From CAYXLI01 sp964464925 (lineage in GTDB: Bacteria > Acidobacteriota > Terriglobia > Bryobacterales > Bryobacteraceae): DNA of 64,000 nt. Below, one piece after another: positions 26,459-35,172 of the stretch; the stretch's first letter is position 1; each line of letters starts with the position of its first letter. Below the pieces are notes generated by a model that did no database searches, was not told the DNA's origin, and saw nothing but the letters and a program-made list of their open reading frames with translations. The translations under genes and the position numbers were made by a program. The stretch lies in the NCBI GenBank assembly GCA_964464925.1, contig CAYXLI010000001.1:62001-126000 (forward strand), in the 5' to 3' direction.

Positions 26459-27781
26459 ATGCGGCTTCTTGTCCTCGTGGGTCTGATTACTCTCACGGTT
26501 AGCGGCTTCGCCCAGAATTCGGAAGAGGATCTGAAGATCTACTCCGATCACCCTCGTCTGCTGCTCACCAAGCAGCGATTGAAATTGCTCAGGCGCGAGC
26601 GCGAGCGCCAATCGGACCGCTGGCAGCAACTTGAACTGCTGCTGAAAGGCAACGCCCAATTTCCTGAAGCGGCGTTTGTCCGCGCGCTGCAATCTCAGGT
26701 GACGAATGATGCGGACGCGTGCAAACGAGCCGTGAGCCTGGATGCGAATGACGCACGCCAGACCGCACTTGTTTTCGACTGGTGCTACGACACGCTTACC
26801 GAGGGCCAGAAAACACAACTTGCTGCGAAGCTGAGAGCCGCAGCCGATTCCAAAGCTCCCGATATTGCGTCGGTCCGTAATCGGGTGTTTGCGGCCATCG
26901 CCCTCGCCGATACTGCCGGATATGACGCACGTGGAGCGCTGACACAGGTCGTCCAAACATGGTGGCGGAAGCAGGTGGCACCTGAGTTGGAAACGGGCAA
27001 GCGCGTTGTTGCGACCGCCGAACTGTACGCTGTCATGGAGCTGCTCCACGCGATTCGTGACAACACTGGATTGGATTTGCGTGAGAGCGCTCCCCGCTGT
27101 TTCAAACAGGTACCCGCGATGCAGTTGCTGGGTTACTATCCCGCCACCTATCCGACTCCGGAGAACGATTTTCATATTCCCTCCTTCAGCGGCAAGGGCG
27201 AGCCGGATCTCCGCATCGCCGCACTCTCGCGCATCGCCGAGTTGAGCATCGTCTCCTACGACACGAACGCGACCGAGAGTCAGTTCCTGCAGGGATGGCT
27301 GCTGCATGACCGTTTCTCCCTGAAAGGTGCGTTCGGCGCACCATACGAATTCCTGTGGGCTAACCCATATCAACCTGGTTTGAGCTTCTTTCACATGCCG
27401 TTGCGCCTCCATGACGAGCGCACAGGTCGTTTGTTCCTGCGCTCTACGTGGGAGGAGGACGCGACCTGGCTCGGCTACTTTGACCGGCAGATTCAGCTCT
27501 TTGAAGGCGGACAGATCAAGCTCATTGCTTTGGAGAATCGCAAGTCGCCCCTGGCCATCGGCGACTCCGTCGTGATGCAGGGTCAGCCGAAGATGCAGTT
27601 CACCATAGGCGCGGACAGCCCACCGAATCTTTTCATTCTCGGCTTACAGCCGGGCTCGCGTTACACGATTGAAGTTGATGACGAAGAACTGGCGGAGGGC
27701 AGGTCCGACGCCGGCGGTGTTCTCAACATTCTCAGCACAAGGAAGGACCAGCGCGGAACCCGAATCGCAGCCGCCCGTTAG
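26459..27781 (+). CDS. Secreted heparinase II/III-like alpha/alpha-toroid protein
   Basis: A 440-residue exported protein. A signal peptide (LLVLVGLITLTVSGFA) precedes HPRLLLTKQRLKLLRRERE, an opening seen in heparinase II/III-like and alginate-lyase-like toroids. The helical part (about 40-200) gives way to beta-rich segments (FLRSTWEEDATWLGYFDRQIQLFEGGQI) as in polysaccharide lyases of this group. The histidine/tyrosine active-site residues are not certain, and the protein is shorter than typical lyases, so it may be a binding or degenerate member. The ATG at 26459 is preferred over a GTG at 26441 that lies within the inverted repeat. Confidence 0.55.
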   Translation: MRLLVLVGLITLTVSGFAQNSEEDLKIYSDHPRLLLTKQRLKLLRRERERQSDRWQQLELLLKGNAQFPEAAFVRALQSQVTNDADACKRAVSLDANDARQTALVFDWCYDTLTEGQKTQLAAKLRAAADSKAPDIASVRNRVFAAIALADTAGYDARGALTQVVQTWWRKQVAPELETGKRVVATAELYAVMELLHAIRDNTGLDLRESAPRCFKQVPAMQLLGYYPATYPTPENDFHIPSFSGKGEPDLRIAALSRIAELSIVSYDTNATESQFLQGWLLHDRFSLKGAFGAPYEFLWANPYQPGLSFFHMPLRLHDERTGRLFLRSTWEEDATWLGYFDRQIQLFEGGQIKLIALENRKSPLAIGDSVVMQGQPKMQFTIGADSPPNLFILGLQPGSRYTIEVDDEELAEGRSDAGGVLNILSTRKDQRGTRIAAAR

Positions 27782-27806
27782 GAATTACGTATGATGGCAG
27801 TAACAG

Positions 27807-28841
27807 ATGAACGTTACTGCACAGCTTTGCGCTCCCCATACTTTTCAGTTTGTCGAGATGCCGATTCCGGACCCGGGACCCGGCGAAGTTCAGGCGCGTA
27901 TCCGTGCGATCGGAATCTGCGGCTCTGACCTCCATTACTTCGCGGAAGGCGGTATCGGCGATACCCCTGCTGTTTATCCCATGGTGCTCGGCCACGAGCC
28001 GACAGGCGAGATCGTCAAGATAGGAACGGGAGTCACTGGCTGGTCGGTGGGCGATAAGGCCGTCCTTGAACCGGCGCTCTACTGCTACCACTGCGAGTTC
28101 TGCATGACCGGGCATCATAACGTCTGCCCGAACATGAGCTTCCTCAGCTCACCTTCAGACCCAGGCTTCTTTCGGGAATACGTAAACCTGCCGGTTGCGA
28201 ATCTGCTGCGGATTCCGCCGTCACTCGATTTGATCCAGGCGACGATGTTCGAGCCGTTCTCCGTCATTATGCACTCCATGCGTTTCGTTGCCTTGCAACC
28301 AGGAGAGACCGCAGTGGTCATGGGCGCGGGGCCGATCGGTTCGCTGACTGTGGCGGCGCTAAAGATTGCGGGCGCGAAGCGCATCTGGTGCTTCGACCCT
28401 CTGCCGCATCGTCGCGACATGGCGAAGGCGATGGGCGCCGACGAAGTCTTCGATCCGTTTGCAGTGGACCCGGTGAAGACCATCGCCGCCGAGACTCACA
28501 AGCGTGGCGCGGACGTAAGTGTTGACTGCGCCGGCAGAGGCGATTCCGTGAATCAGTGTCTGGAGATGACGCGGGGCGCCGGCCGCGTAGTGATTACCGG
28601 CATCCCGATGGAACTCAGGTATCCTCTCAACTTTCACGCGCTGCGCCGGAAGGAACTGTCGTTTTATAGCGTGCGCCGCTCCAATCACACCACTGAAGGT
28701 GCTCTGGACCTTATGATGGAGCGCCCCTCGTACTTCTCTCAGCTCATTACACATGTACAGCCGCTGCAGAATATTCAGCGGTCGTTCGAGATCCTGGAGA
28801 ACTATGAAGAGGGCGTGGGTAAGATCGTACTCACGACGTAA
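27807..28841 (+). CDS. Zinc-dependent medium-chain dehydrogenase, sorbitol/threonine dehydrogenase type
   Basis: A 344-residue NAD(P)-dependent alcohol dehydrogenase. Catalytic zinc ligands are Cys38 (GICGSD) and His63-Glu64 (GHE). Structural-zinc cysteines are 93, 96, 99 and 107 (CYHCEFC...C). The nucleotide-binding motif GAGPIG follows near residue 173. The layout fits L-iditol/sorbitol, xylitol or threonine dehydrogenases, oxidising a polyol or hydroxy-acid side chain; the exact substrate is open. A TATGAT lies 11 nt before the ATG with no ribosome binding site. It follows the heparinase-like gene by 25 nt, so sugar catabolism is plausible. Confidence 0.88.
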   Translation: MNVTAQLCAPHTFQFVEMPIPDPGPGEVQARIRAIGICGSDLHYFAEGGIGDTPAVYPMVLGHEPTGEIVKIGTGVTGWSVGDKAVLEPALYCYHCEFCMTGHHNVCPNMSFLSSPSDPGFFREYVNLPVANLLRIPPSLDLIQATMFEPFSVIMHSMRFVALQPGETAVVMGAGPIGSLTVAALKIAGAKRIWCFDPLPHRRDMAKAMGADEVFDPFAVDPVKTIAAETHKRGADVSVDCAGRGDSVNQCLEMTRGAGRVVITGIPMELRYPLNFHALRRKELSFYSVRRSNHTTEGALDLMMERPSYFSQLITHVQPLQNIQRSFEILENYEEGVGKIVLTT

Positions 28842-28861
28842 ATCGAAATTTCGAAGGGGAA

Positions 28862-29854
28862 CTACAACTCGGGAAGAATCGCGACGTAGATCTCAGGCTG
28901 GATGGGAGCCAGGAAGCCTAAGTAGGAGAGCACGCGGCCCACGAAGTTGTCGCGATCTGATACCGTAACCCAGCGAAGCGCAGCGTCTTCTCCGTGATCC
29001 GTGAAGAAACCTACGCCGCCACTGCGCAACCGGCTATCCGTCCAGGTATCGACCATCTGGCCATTCACGGTTGTGCTGAACGCGTCGCCACGAACGTTTA
29101 CCATCACGCGGTACAGCGTGTCGGAGCGGAGCACCATCGGCAAGGGAAGCGAGATTCTGGAGTTCTCACGTCCTTGGATCACTGCGTACCGCATCAGGTC
29201 CGCCGTCGGCAACGGGCCTGGCTTCGTGATTCGGATCTTGGTCGCGTAGTAGTTATTCGGATTCTGTGCGCGGTAAACCCAGCCGAGTCCCTTTTTCTGA
29301 ATTTCACTGACAAACTCGAGCTGATAGTCCGAAAGACTCATCGAGTCTTTCCACAGGCGCAATCTTCCCGGATGAATGAAGCCGTTTTTCACCGCCCAAT
29401 CATTCGCTGACGTTTTGGCCTGAGCCGAAGAGTCCGGTGCTGGAGTAGAGCTTTTCCAGTTCTCCAGACCGGAATGGAAGTCATCGCGAAGGCGTACGGC
29501 CGCATGTGTGCGGATCTTCCTGCGGAAATCTTCAAGCGGGTTCGGTCCGGAAGCGCTCATACGTGAGCTTCCATCCGGTCCGCTCAATCCCATGGAACCG
29601 ACCAGCAGCGCGCCTAGGATGAAGATGCCGAAGAGTGCAGTCGAGACCAGGTTCGATTGCTGCAGGCGGCGATTGTCCGGCTCCGCCGTGCGAAGAGATA
29701 CCGGCCAAATTTCTTCGTATTCTTCGTCCCGCAACGCGCGTACTGCGCGGGCAGACTGCGAACGCATCAATCGCTTGTGCTCCCGCGAGCAATACTCGCG
29801 ATCCACAAAGCGGCGGAAGAAACCGATCCGACGTTGGCAGAATAGACACCGCAT
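28862..29854 (-). CDS. Zinc-ribbon membrane protein with concanavalin-like extracellular domain
   Basis: A 330-residue protein with three visible parts. A short cytoplasmic zinc-ribbon-like N-terminus has Cys3, Cys6, Cys22 and His26 (CLFC...YCSREH). One membrane helix spans about residues 69-88 (LVSTALFGIFILGALLVGSM). The outer domain (about 120-310) reads like a concanavalin/DUF1080-type jelly roll (LRDDFHSGLENW, LGWVYRAQNPNNYYATKI, GGVGFFTDHGEDAALRW). I do not know a characterised homologue. The topology suggests sensing or binding of a carbohydrate outside with a metal-binding head inside. Confidence 0.6.
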   Translation of the reverse strand: MRCLFCQRRIGFFRRFVDREYCSREHKRLMRSQSARAVRALRDEEYEEIWPVSLRTAEPDNRRLQQSNLVSTALFGIFILGALLVGSMGLSGPDGSSRMSASGPNPLEDFRRKIRTHAAVRLRDDFHSGLENWKSSTPAPDSSAQAKTSANDWAVKNGFIHPGRLRLWKDSMSLSDYQLEFVSEIQKKGLGWVYRAQNPNNYYATKIRITKPGPLPTADLMRYAVIQGRENSRISLPLPMVLRSDTLYRVMVNVRGDAFSTTVNGQMVDTWTDSRLRSGGVGFFTDHGEDAALRWVTVSDRDNFVGRVLSYLGFLAPIQPEIYVAILPEL

Positions 29855-29939
29855 ACCGATAACTCTAACTCCTAGAGTGTACCCCGAAAACGTTCAAATG
29901 TTGCCATCAAAAAACACTGCTAAGTTGTAAACCCTACAA

Positions 29940-30058
29940 TGGGTTACGCTACAGTACCGATGTACCAGAAAACCTGATCCGGCCGGATAATGTTGAGCAA
30001 CCCACAACTTCGAATGTCTCTGCCTGGTACAAGAAAAGTAAGAAATCGGTGTAACCCA
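29940..30058. repeat. Nested inverted repeats in the divergent intergenic region
   Basis: Three arm pairs nest symmetrically: 29940-29947 with 30051-30058 (8 bp), 29956-29961 with 30045-30050 (6 bp), and 29962-29968 with 30024-30030 (7 bp). Inside the loop lies a 12-bp perfect palindrome (29977-29988). The block sits just upstream of the FkbM promoter, so it may be an operator array, a cruciform or a short structured RNA. Confidence 0.5.
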
Positions 30059-30086
30059 TACTGCCGTAAACACCGTGGCAAAGTGC

Positions 30087-30092
30087 TATAGT
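30087..30092 (+). promoter_or_regulatory. -10 element of a leaderless FkbM gene
   Basis: TATAGT lies 7 nt before the GTG start at 30100 with no Shine-Dalgarno sequence between, so transcription would begin at the start codon. The -35 is weak. Confidence 0.4.
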
Positions 30093-30099
30093 TCCGTAT

Positions 30100-31014
30100 G
30101 TGAGGACGCGCGCTCTGCTGATTGCCGCTGCGGCGACCTTTGTGACTCTGGGGATTCTCCTGTTCTACCCCCCGGCCAGGCTGTCCGCTCTGGTTCTACT
30201 AGGCCGCAGTCCGGATTGTCCCTACCAGAACGCAATAAGAAGCAGGGAAAACCTTAGCGAGCAGATTCGGCGGAAGGACGAGATTTTACAAAAAAGTAAG
30301 CTCCTGGAAACCGACAGCGAGGGTGCGGAACACTGGCAGACTCCACTGGGAACTTATTGGATTCCGAAAGGGAGCCGCTATGTTCTCCCTTTCAACCTTG
30401 CAGAGCAAGCCCGGAAGATTTACGGCTCCGGTGAACGCTTTGTTCAGCCTGGGGATATCGTCTTGGACTGCGGAGCCAACGTGGGCGTCTTTACGACACA
30501 GGCACTCGCGGCTGGGGCCAGTCGCGTGGTTGCCATCGAGCCAGCTCCCGAGAATCTGGAATGCCTGCGGCGGAATTTCGCATCTGAGATTGTCGATGGA
30601 AAAGTAGTGCTTTACCCGAAAGGGGTCTGGGATAAAGACGAGTTGCTTACGATGAACGTAGACGCACACAACTCGGCTGCAGACAGTTTTGTGCTTCATC
30701 CGGAGGGCTCGTCGGAAACCGCTGAGAAGTTGCCGTTGACCACGATCGACAAAATCGTTGATGAACTCCACTTGGATCATGTCAATTTCATCAAGATGGA
30801 CATCGAAGGTGCGGAGCCTAAAGCGCTTGCCGGAGCGCGCAGTACATTGGAGCGCTGGCATCCTAAGTTGTCTGTCTCCGCATACCATAAGCCGAAGGAT
30901 CCTGTGGAGATTCCCAGGGTCATCCGGGCTGCCTGGCCGGGCTATCAGATGGAATGTGGTCCTTGTGCCGAAGAGCATGCGCGCATTCGTCCCGATATTC
31001 TTTGGTTTCACTAG
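30100..31014 (+). CDS. FkbM-family SAM-dependent methyltransferase, membrane-anchored
   Basis: A 304-residue protein with one N-terminal hydrophobic helix (LLIAAAATFVTLGILLFY) and an FkbM methyltransferase domain. The SAM-binding motif I is LDCGANVGVF near residue 125, followed by VVAIEPAPENLECLRRNF and the family signature VNFIKMDIEGAEPKAL near residue 230. FkbM enzymes O-methylate sugars or polyketides. Membrane anchoring suggests the substrate is an envelope glycan or lipid-linked sugar. The GTG start at 30100 has TATAGT 7 nt upstream. The next gene starts 38 nt before this one ends. Confidence 0.88.
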   Translation: MRTRALLIAAAATFVTLGILLFYPPARLSALVLLGRSPDCPYQNAIRSRENLSEQIRRKDEILQKSKLLETDSEGAEHWQTPLGTYWIPKGSRYVLPFNLAEQARKIYGSGERFVQPGDIVLDCGANVGVFTTQALAAGASRVVAIEPAPENLECLRRNFASEIVDGKVVLYPKGVWDKDELLTMNVDAHNSAADSFVLHPEGSSETAEKLPLTTIDKIVDELHLDHVNFIKMDIEGAEPKALAGARSTLERWHPKLSVSAYHKPKDPVEIPRVIRAAWPGYQMECGPCAEEHARIRPDILWFH

Positions 31015-31789
31015 CCTGCTCTGCGCGGCGAAGACCTATCACGCCGGCGGTGTGGTGATCGGTATTGATCTGCCTCATCAAAGCGTCACGATCTCGCACA
31101 GCCCCATCACGCACTACATGGGTGCGATGGTCATGCCATTCCGCACGGCGAGCCCAGGAGAACTCCAAGGTTTGCAGCCTGGGAACCGGGTGGAGTTCGA
31201 TTTAGTGGTCGAACGTGAGCGATCCTACATAGTCAGAGTACGAAAACTGCCCGGCACTGATCTGCCTGTCCCTGTTCCGGTAAACAAACTTGCAATCGGG
31301 TCCTATGTGCCTGACTTTCGTCTTACCGATCAGGACGGACATCCCTTCGATTTTGCTCAGTTGCGCGGCAAGGTCGTTGCGTTGAACTTTCTCTACACAC
31401 GCTGTCCGCTTCCGGACGTATGCCCGCGGCTGGCGGCGAACTTCGCGGCCTTACAGCGGTCGTTTCGCGATCGCCTCGGCAAAGATCTCGCGATGATTTC
31501 GATCACGATCGATCCGGAGTACGATACGCCGGCGATCCTCAGGGACTACTCTCGCCGGTGGGGCGCTCAGGATGGCGCGTGGTTCTTCTTAACAGGTCCT
31601 CTCAAGGAGATCGATCGTATTTCGGGGCTGTTCGGGCTGGTCTCGTGGGCTGAGGAAGGCACGTTGAGTCATACATCAAGCACCGTGGTGGTCTCGCGGG
31701 AAGGCAAGCTTGTTGCTATCGTGGAAGGATCGACTTACCGGCTGAGCCAGCTTAGGGATTTGGTTCAGAGCCAGCTTGGAGGTGTCTAG
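30977..31789 (+). CDS. CusF-like domain fused to an SCO1/SenC copper chaperone
   Basis: A 270-residue exported protein. After a signal peptide (VPIFFGFTSLLCA) come about 70 residues that match the CusF_Ec copper-binding barrel (YHAGGVVIGIDLPHQSVTISH, then HYMGAMVMPF with the Met ligands). The rest is an SCO1/SenC thioredoxin fold: PDFRLTDQDG, VVALNFLYTRCPLPDVCPR with paired cysteines, SITIDPEYDTP and the late histidine in LSHTSSTVV. SCO proteins deliver copper to the CuA site of cytochrome oxidase. Joining it to a copper carrier implies handover within one chain. ATG 30977 overlaps the FkbM 3' end by 38 nt. Confidence 0.85.
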   Translation: MRAFVPIFFGFTSLLCAAKTYHAGGVVIGIDLPHQSVTISHSPITHYMGAMVMPFRTASPGELQGLQPGNRVEFDLVVERERSYIVRVRKLPGTDLPVPVPVNKLAIGSYVPDFRLTDQDGHPFDFAQLRGKVVALNFLYTRCPLPDVCPRLAANFAALQRSFRDRLGKDLAMISITIDPEYDTPAILRDYSRRWGAQDGAWFFLTGPLKEIDRISGLFGLVSWAEEGTLSHTSSTVVVSREGKLVAIVEGSTYRLSQLRDLVQSQLGGV

Positions 31790-33438
31790 TGAGACTCAGG
31801 TTCTTCGTGGCCGCGCTATTTGCGGCTTCTCTTGCCAATGCCAGACCCCAGAACGCGGTCAAAGTCGGGGATGCGTGCGCACCTCCGCCAAGCGCGGTCG
31901 CTCCCTCTCTGCCGGCGAAGATCCTGCAAGGGCAGGGGACAGTACATTTCCAGATCACAACCAAGAGTCCGGAAGCTCAGCAATTTTTCGATCAGGGGAT
32001 TGCGCAGATGCATTCCTTCTGGGCTAGGGAGGCGGAGCGATCGTTCCTGCAAGCGGCTGCCCTCGATCCGGAAGCGCCGATGCCGTGGTTCGGTATTGCC
32101 CTCGTAGCCGGCGGGGACTGGCGCCCAAGATTCCAGATCGACCAGATGGTGGCTTTCTTCGGTAAGGCTGTCCCGGGTTCCGGCAACACACCCAACCGCG
32201 GACGTGCTTATGACGCAGCGAGGAAGGCGGTGATGCTGGCCAAGGTGGATGGCAAAGCAACCGATCTCGAGCGCCTCTATATTGCCGCCGCGAGTGCGCT
32301 TCGCGACGACTCCGAGAAGGATCGCTATGACGCGTTCGTGCGCGAATTGCGCGTGCTGCTGGCGAAGTATCCGAACGAGGTCGAGGCAAAGACGTATCTG
32401 GCGCTCATGGTGATGCGCGGCTTCACCCTTCCCGATCACAAGCCACGGACTCCAGGCAGCATGGAGGCAGTCGCAATTCTGCGGGATCTTGCCGTGAAAG
32501 TTCCCGATCATCCGGGCGTACACCACTACATCATTCATGGCTGGGAAGGTTCTACCTTCGCTAAGGATGCCTGGCCAAGTTGCAAGCGCTATGCGGAATT
32601 GGTCCCGAATATTCCGCACGCCCTGCACATGCCGGGGCACATCTACTCGCAGACGGGCCGTTGGGCCGATGCCATCAAGAGCTTCGATGATGCCGCGGTG
32701 AACGAGCGCAGCTATATGAGTGCGGATCGCTTCTACGGCAATGGCCATCACGGACACAATGTGCATTACCTCGCGACGTCCTACTCCTTCTCGGGCGACT
32801 ATGAGAAGGCGATCACGGCTTCAAAGGAATTGCTTGGCATCAAAGAGAATCCGCGCGAGGCATCCCAGCCGGACAATGTGTTTACAGCGTACGCGCAGGG
32901 TTGGTTCGCGCTGATGCGAACTATGGTGCAGTTCGGCAAATGGGATGAGATTACCAGTGGCGATACCATTCCGCAAGTCTCGCGGCCCAGGCAGCAGGCG
33001 TGGAGACATTGGGCTCTTGCCCTCGCTTACGCAAACAAGGGCAACTTGGAGAATGCGCTCGCCGAATCGCGAGCTATGGACCAATCCTTGAATGAATATC
33101 GCGAAAAGGTAAAGTTGCCGGTTCCTGAGGAATTGCAAGTGGCGCGGAAGGAGTTAAACGGACACCTGGCGGTCGCACAGGGTAAGCTGAACCGCGGGCT
33201 CAAGTTGCTCCAATCGGCGGCCCAGGGCGAGCGGAAACTCCGGTATTCCGAGCCGCCATATTATCCGCGTCCGGTGCTCGAGGTTGTGGGGCACGTAGCT
33301 CTCAAGAATGGCAAAGACGGCGTTGCCGCCAAGGCGTTTCGCGGAGTGCTGGAGCAGTATCCGGCGGACCATCACGCGGAACTGGGGCTGAAGGCCGCTA
33401 CGCAGAAGAGCCGCGTTGCCGTTGAAGCCGGCCAATAG
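31789..33438 (+). CDS. Secreted tetratricopeptide-repeat protein
   Basis: A 549-residue exported protein. A signal peptide (FFVAALFAASLANA) is followed by TPR-like helical hairpins, including AQQFFDQGIAQMHSFWAREA and HPGVHHYIIHGWEGSTFAKD. The central block GNGHHGHNVHYLATSY is His-rich and could bind metal, which is notable next to a copper chaperone. The pattern is common in Acidobacteriota as TPR-containing proteins of unknown function. It starts with GTG at the last base of the preceding stop (TAGTG), so it is coupled to the SCO gene. Confidence 0.8.
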   Translation: MRLRFFVAALFAASLANARPQNAVKVGDACAPPPSAVAPSLPAKILQGQGTVHFQITTKSPEAQQFFDQGIAQMHSFWAREAERSFLQAAALDPEAPMPWFGIALVAGGDWRPRFQIDQMVAFFGKAVPGSGNTPNRGRAYDAARKAVMLAKVDGKATDLERLYIAAASALRDDSEKDRYDAFVRELRVLLAKYPNEVEAKTYLALMVMRGFTLPDHKPRTPGSMEAVAILRDLAVKVPDHPGVHHYIIHGWEGSTFAKDAWPSCKRYAELVPNIPHALHMPGHIYSQTGRWADAIKSFDDAAVNERSYMSADRFYGNGHHGHNVHYLATSYSFSGDYEKAITASKELLGIKENPREASQPDNVFTAYAQGWFALMRTMVQFGKWDEITSGDTIPQVSRPRQQAWRHWALALAYANKGNLENALAESRAMDQSLNEYREKVKLPVPEELQVARKELNGHLAVAQGKLNRGLKLLQSAAQGERKLRYSEPPYYPRPVLEVVGHVALKNGKDGVAAKAFRGVLEQYPADHHAELGLKAATQKSRVAVEAGQ

Positions 33439-34414
33439 CGAGATCACGATTCTAGGCGGCGGACTGGCCGGCTCCGCCGCTGCATTGAGTGCCCTGCGAT
33501 GCGGTGCTGAGGTCCAGATTGCCGAACGATCCAAGTTACCGCGTCATAAGGTGTGCGGCGAGTTCCTCTCTCCCGAAATAGAGATTCCCTTAGAACAGAG
33601 CCATATATGGGACCGCTTCATCGCCGCTGGTCCTGCGCGGATCCGCCGGATGGTCCTCAACTTCGGAACGCGTGAGAAATCGGCCATCTTGCCTGAACCG
33701 GGATGGGGCCTCAGTCGGTTCGCCTTCGATGATCTGCTGCTCCGGACTGCATTGGAGCGCGGCGCCAGTCTCGTGGATGCGATTCCAGACCCACTGATTG
33801 TCGCCGCGGGTCGAAGTTCCGGAGCCGAAAGAGGAAAGCGCCTGTTTGGCTTCAAAGCGCACTTCACCGGGCCCGGCGATGATGGGGTAGAACTCTATTT
33901 TTTTCGCGGCGGATACGTTGGAGTCAACTGTGTCGAGAACGGAATCACGAACGTGTGCGGCCTCGCGCCCGAGTCCCTGCTGGCGCGCTATGGGTTCGAC
34001 GCGGATGCGCTGATTGCCGCCGTGGACTCTTTGCGCGAGAGACTGAAACCGCTGTCGCGATCGATGCGCTGGATGCATGTAGGACCGCTCGTCTTCGGCA
34101 ACAAACTGAGGGATGAGCACTCGCGATATGTGGCTGGCGACGCCCTTAGCTTCGTCGATCCGTTTACAGGATCGGGAATGTTATGCGCCCTGCTGACCGG
34201 AACTCTGGCCGGCAAGTACGCCGCCGAAGGCCGATCCCCGCGTGACTACCGCCTGGCCGCGCGGCGCATGTTGGGGCCGCCGTTCAGTGTCTCTAGTTTT
34301 CTCAGAAGTGTTGCGAAATCCGACTATGCGGGGTTGCTCGCGTCAGTGATGCCAGCTCGGTTGCTCTTCACGGCAACCAGGCCCTGGGTCGACGTACAAA
34401 GGACTTTAAAATGA
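33416..34414 (+). CDS. FAD-dependent oxidoreductase of the geranylgeranyl-reductase type
   Basis: A 332-residue flavoprotein. It shows the N-terminal Rossmann motif ILGGGLAGSAAALSALRCGAEV, the family motif KVCGEFLSPE near residue 45, and the second FAD motif RYVAGDALSFVDPFTGSGM near residue 240. This fits geranylgeranyl-reductase or flavin-dependent halogenase-like enzymes acting on isoprenoids or aromatic compounds. The substrate is not determined. The TTG start overlaps the TPR gene by 23 nt, placing it last in the FkbM-SCO-TPR-FAD operon. Confidence 0.82.
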   Translation: MPLKPANSEITILGGGLAGSAAALSALRCGAEVQIAERSKLPRHKVCGEFLSPEIEIPLEQSHIWDRFIAAGPARIRRMVLNFGTREKSAILPEPGWGLSRFAFDDLLLRTALERGASLVDAIPDPLIVAAGRSSGAERGKRLFGFKAHFTGPGDDGVELYFFRGGYVGVNCVENGITNVCGLAPESLLARYGFDADALIAAVDSLRERLKPLSRSMRWMHVGPLVFGNKLRDEHSRYVAGDALSFVDPFTGSGMLCALLTGTLAGKYAAEGRSPRDYRLAARRMLGPPFSVSSFLRSVAKSDYAGLLASVMPARLLFTATRPWVDVQRTLK

Positions 34415-34704
34415 AAAGAATGGCGGCACACGAGGTTGTGTCCCGATACCGCATGCCGCCAATGAGAGGAAAGGAAAAAAAGATCCGGTGAGCGCTCGGA
34501 GGTAGACACTCACCGGAAGGCTCTTACTCACAAGGAGTGTATTGGCCTCTAGCTCTGAGTCTGCTACCGATCTTCGCACCTCGGTAGCGGCTCTACTAAA
34601 TTCGATGCATTAGTGCCGCATATGGTTCCATAGGACAAGGGTTATGAGTATGCGGATTCACGCTTTCGTGTTGAATCCACGAATCCTTCAGTTTAGCTGC
34701 CTTG
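34415..34704. other. Hairpin-rich intergenic spacer
   Basis: No gene is visible. Four short inverted repeats occur in tandem: 34422-34428 with 34454-34460, 34484-34492 with 34509-34517, 34563-34570 with 34581-34588, and 34654-34660 with 34672-34678. The first two could end transcription of the FAD operon, but none has a T-run. The block lies between that operon and the tail of a decayed receptor on the other strand. Confidence 0.45.
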
Positions 34705-35015
34705 TCAAAAATCGAATCGCAATCCGAGCTGGACGTTCCTGGGTCCTGCTCCAGCCGCGTAACCGGTTACGCGCCCAAACTGCACAGAGTTCGCGACGTT
34801 AAACACCTCGGCCCGCAACTGCACTCTCACTGTTTCATGAATCGTCGTGCCAGATACCGTAGCCCGCTTGCACGGCGATCTTGTCGGTCAGCTTGTAGGA
34901 AAGCCCACACGAGGAGCAAAGTTCTTCGTTTTACGCCCGGAGATGCGCAGGACAAAAGTAGCGAGGCGAGCGTGTTGCCGATCACGCTGCTGTCCACCGC
35001 GACGGCTTTTCTGGC
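34705..35015 (-). pseudogene. Remnant of an Oar-like TonB-dependent receptor
   Basis: The minus strand encodes broken pieces of a receptor like the one at 4544-7867, in receptor order but in several frames. They are SVIGNTLASLL (about 34965-35010), TKNFAPRVGF then SYKLTDKIAVQAGYGIW (about 34850-34935), and the intact C-terminus with VQLRAEVFNVANSVQFG and final LGLRFDF stop (34705-34845). The full-length gene has the counterparts NWAPRLGFAYDL, GGYGIAYE, LDFRAEFFNFPNH and LQFSLRFSF. About 300 residues of barrel between GGYGI and the C-terminus are missing, and there are frame changes, so this is a decayed copy with internal deletions. Confidence 0.7.
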
Positions 35016-35172
35016 CGGTCATGCATCGACGCGGCTAGCGACTCCTGTTCATACCTACTGGGAGCCTGAAAATGTGGAAGGGAGTATATCGGTTGGCCGA
35101 AACTGATTTTGAGCTACGCTGTCGATTTCCGCACTGCTCGAACGTTTACACCAGGAAGGGAGTTTTCTGTAA

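Noticed and set aside
34415..34704. tRNA gene in the hairpin-rich spacer
   Set aside because: The stems do not form a cloverleaf, and no T-loop GTTCxANTC with matched acceptor stem is present.
34702..35106. Plus-strand 134-codon frame in the receptor remnant
   Set aside because: It shows no family motifs, whereas the minus strand of the same bases carries clear TonB-receptor segments.
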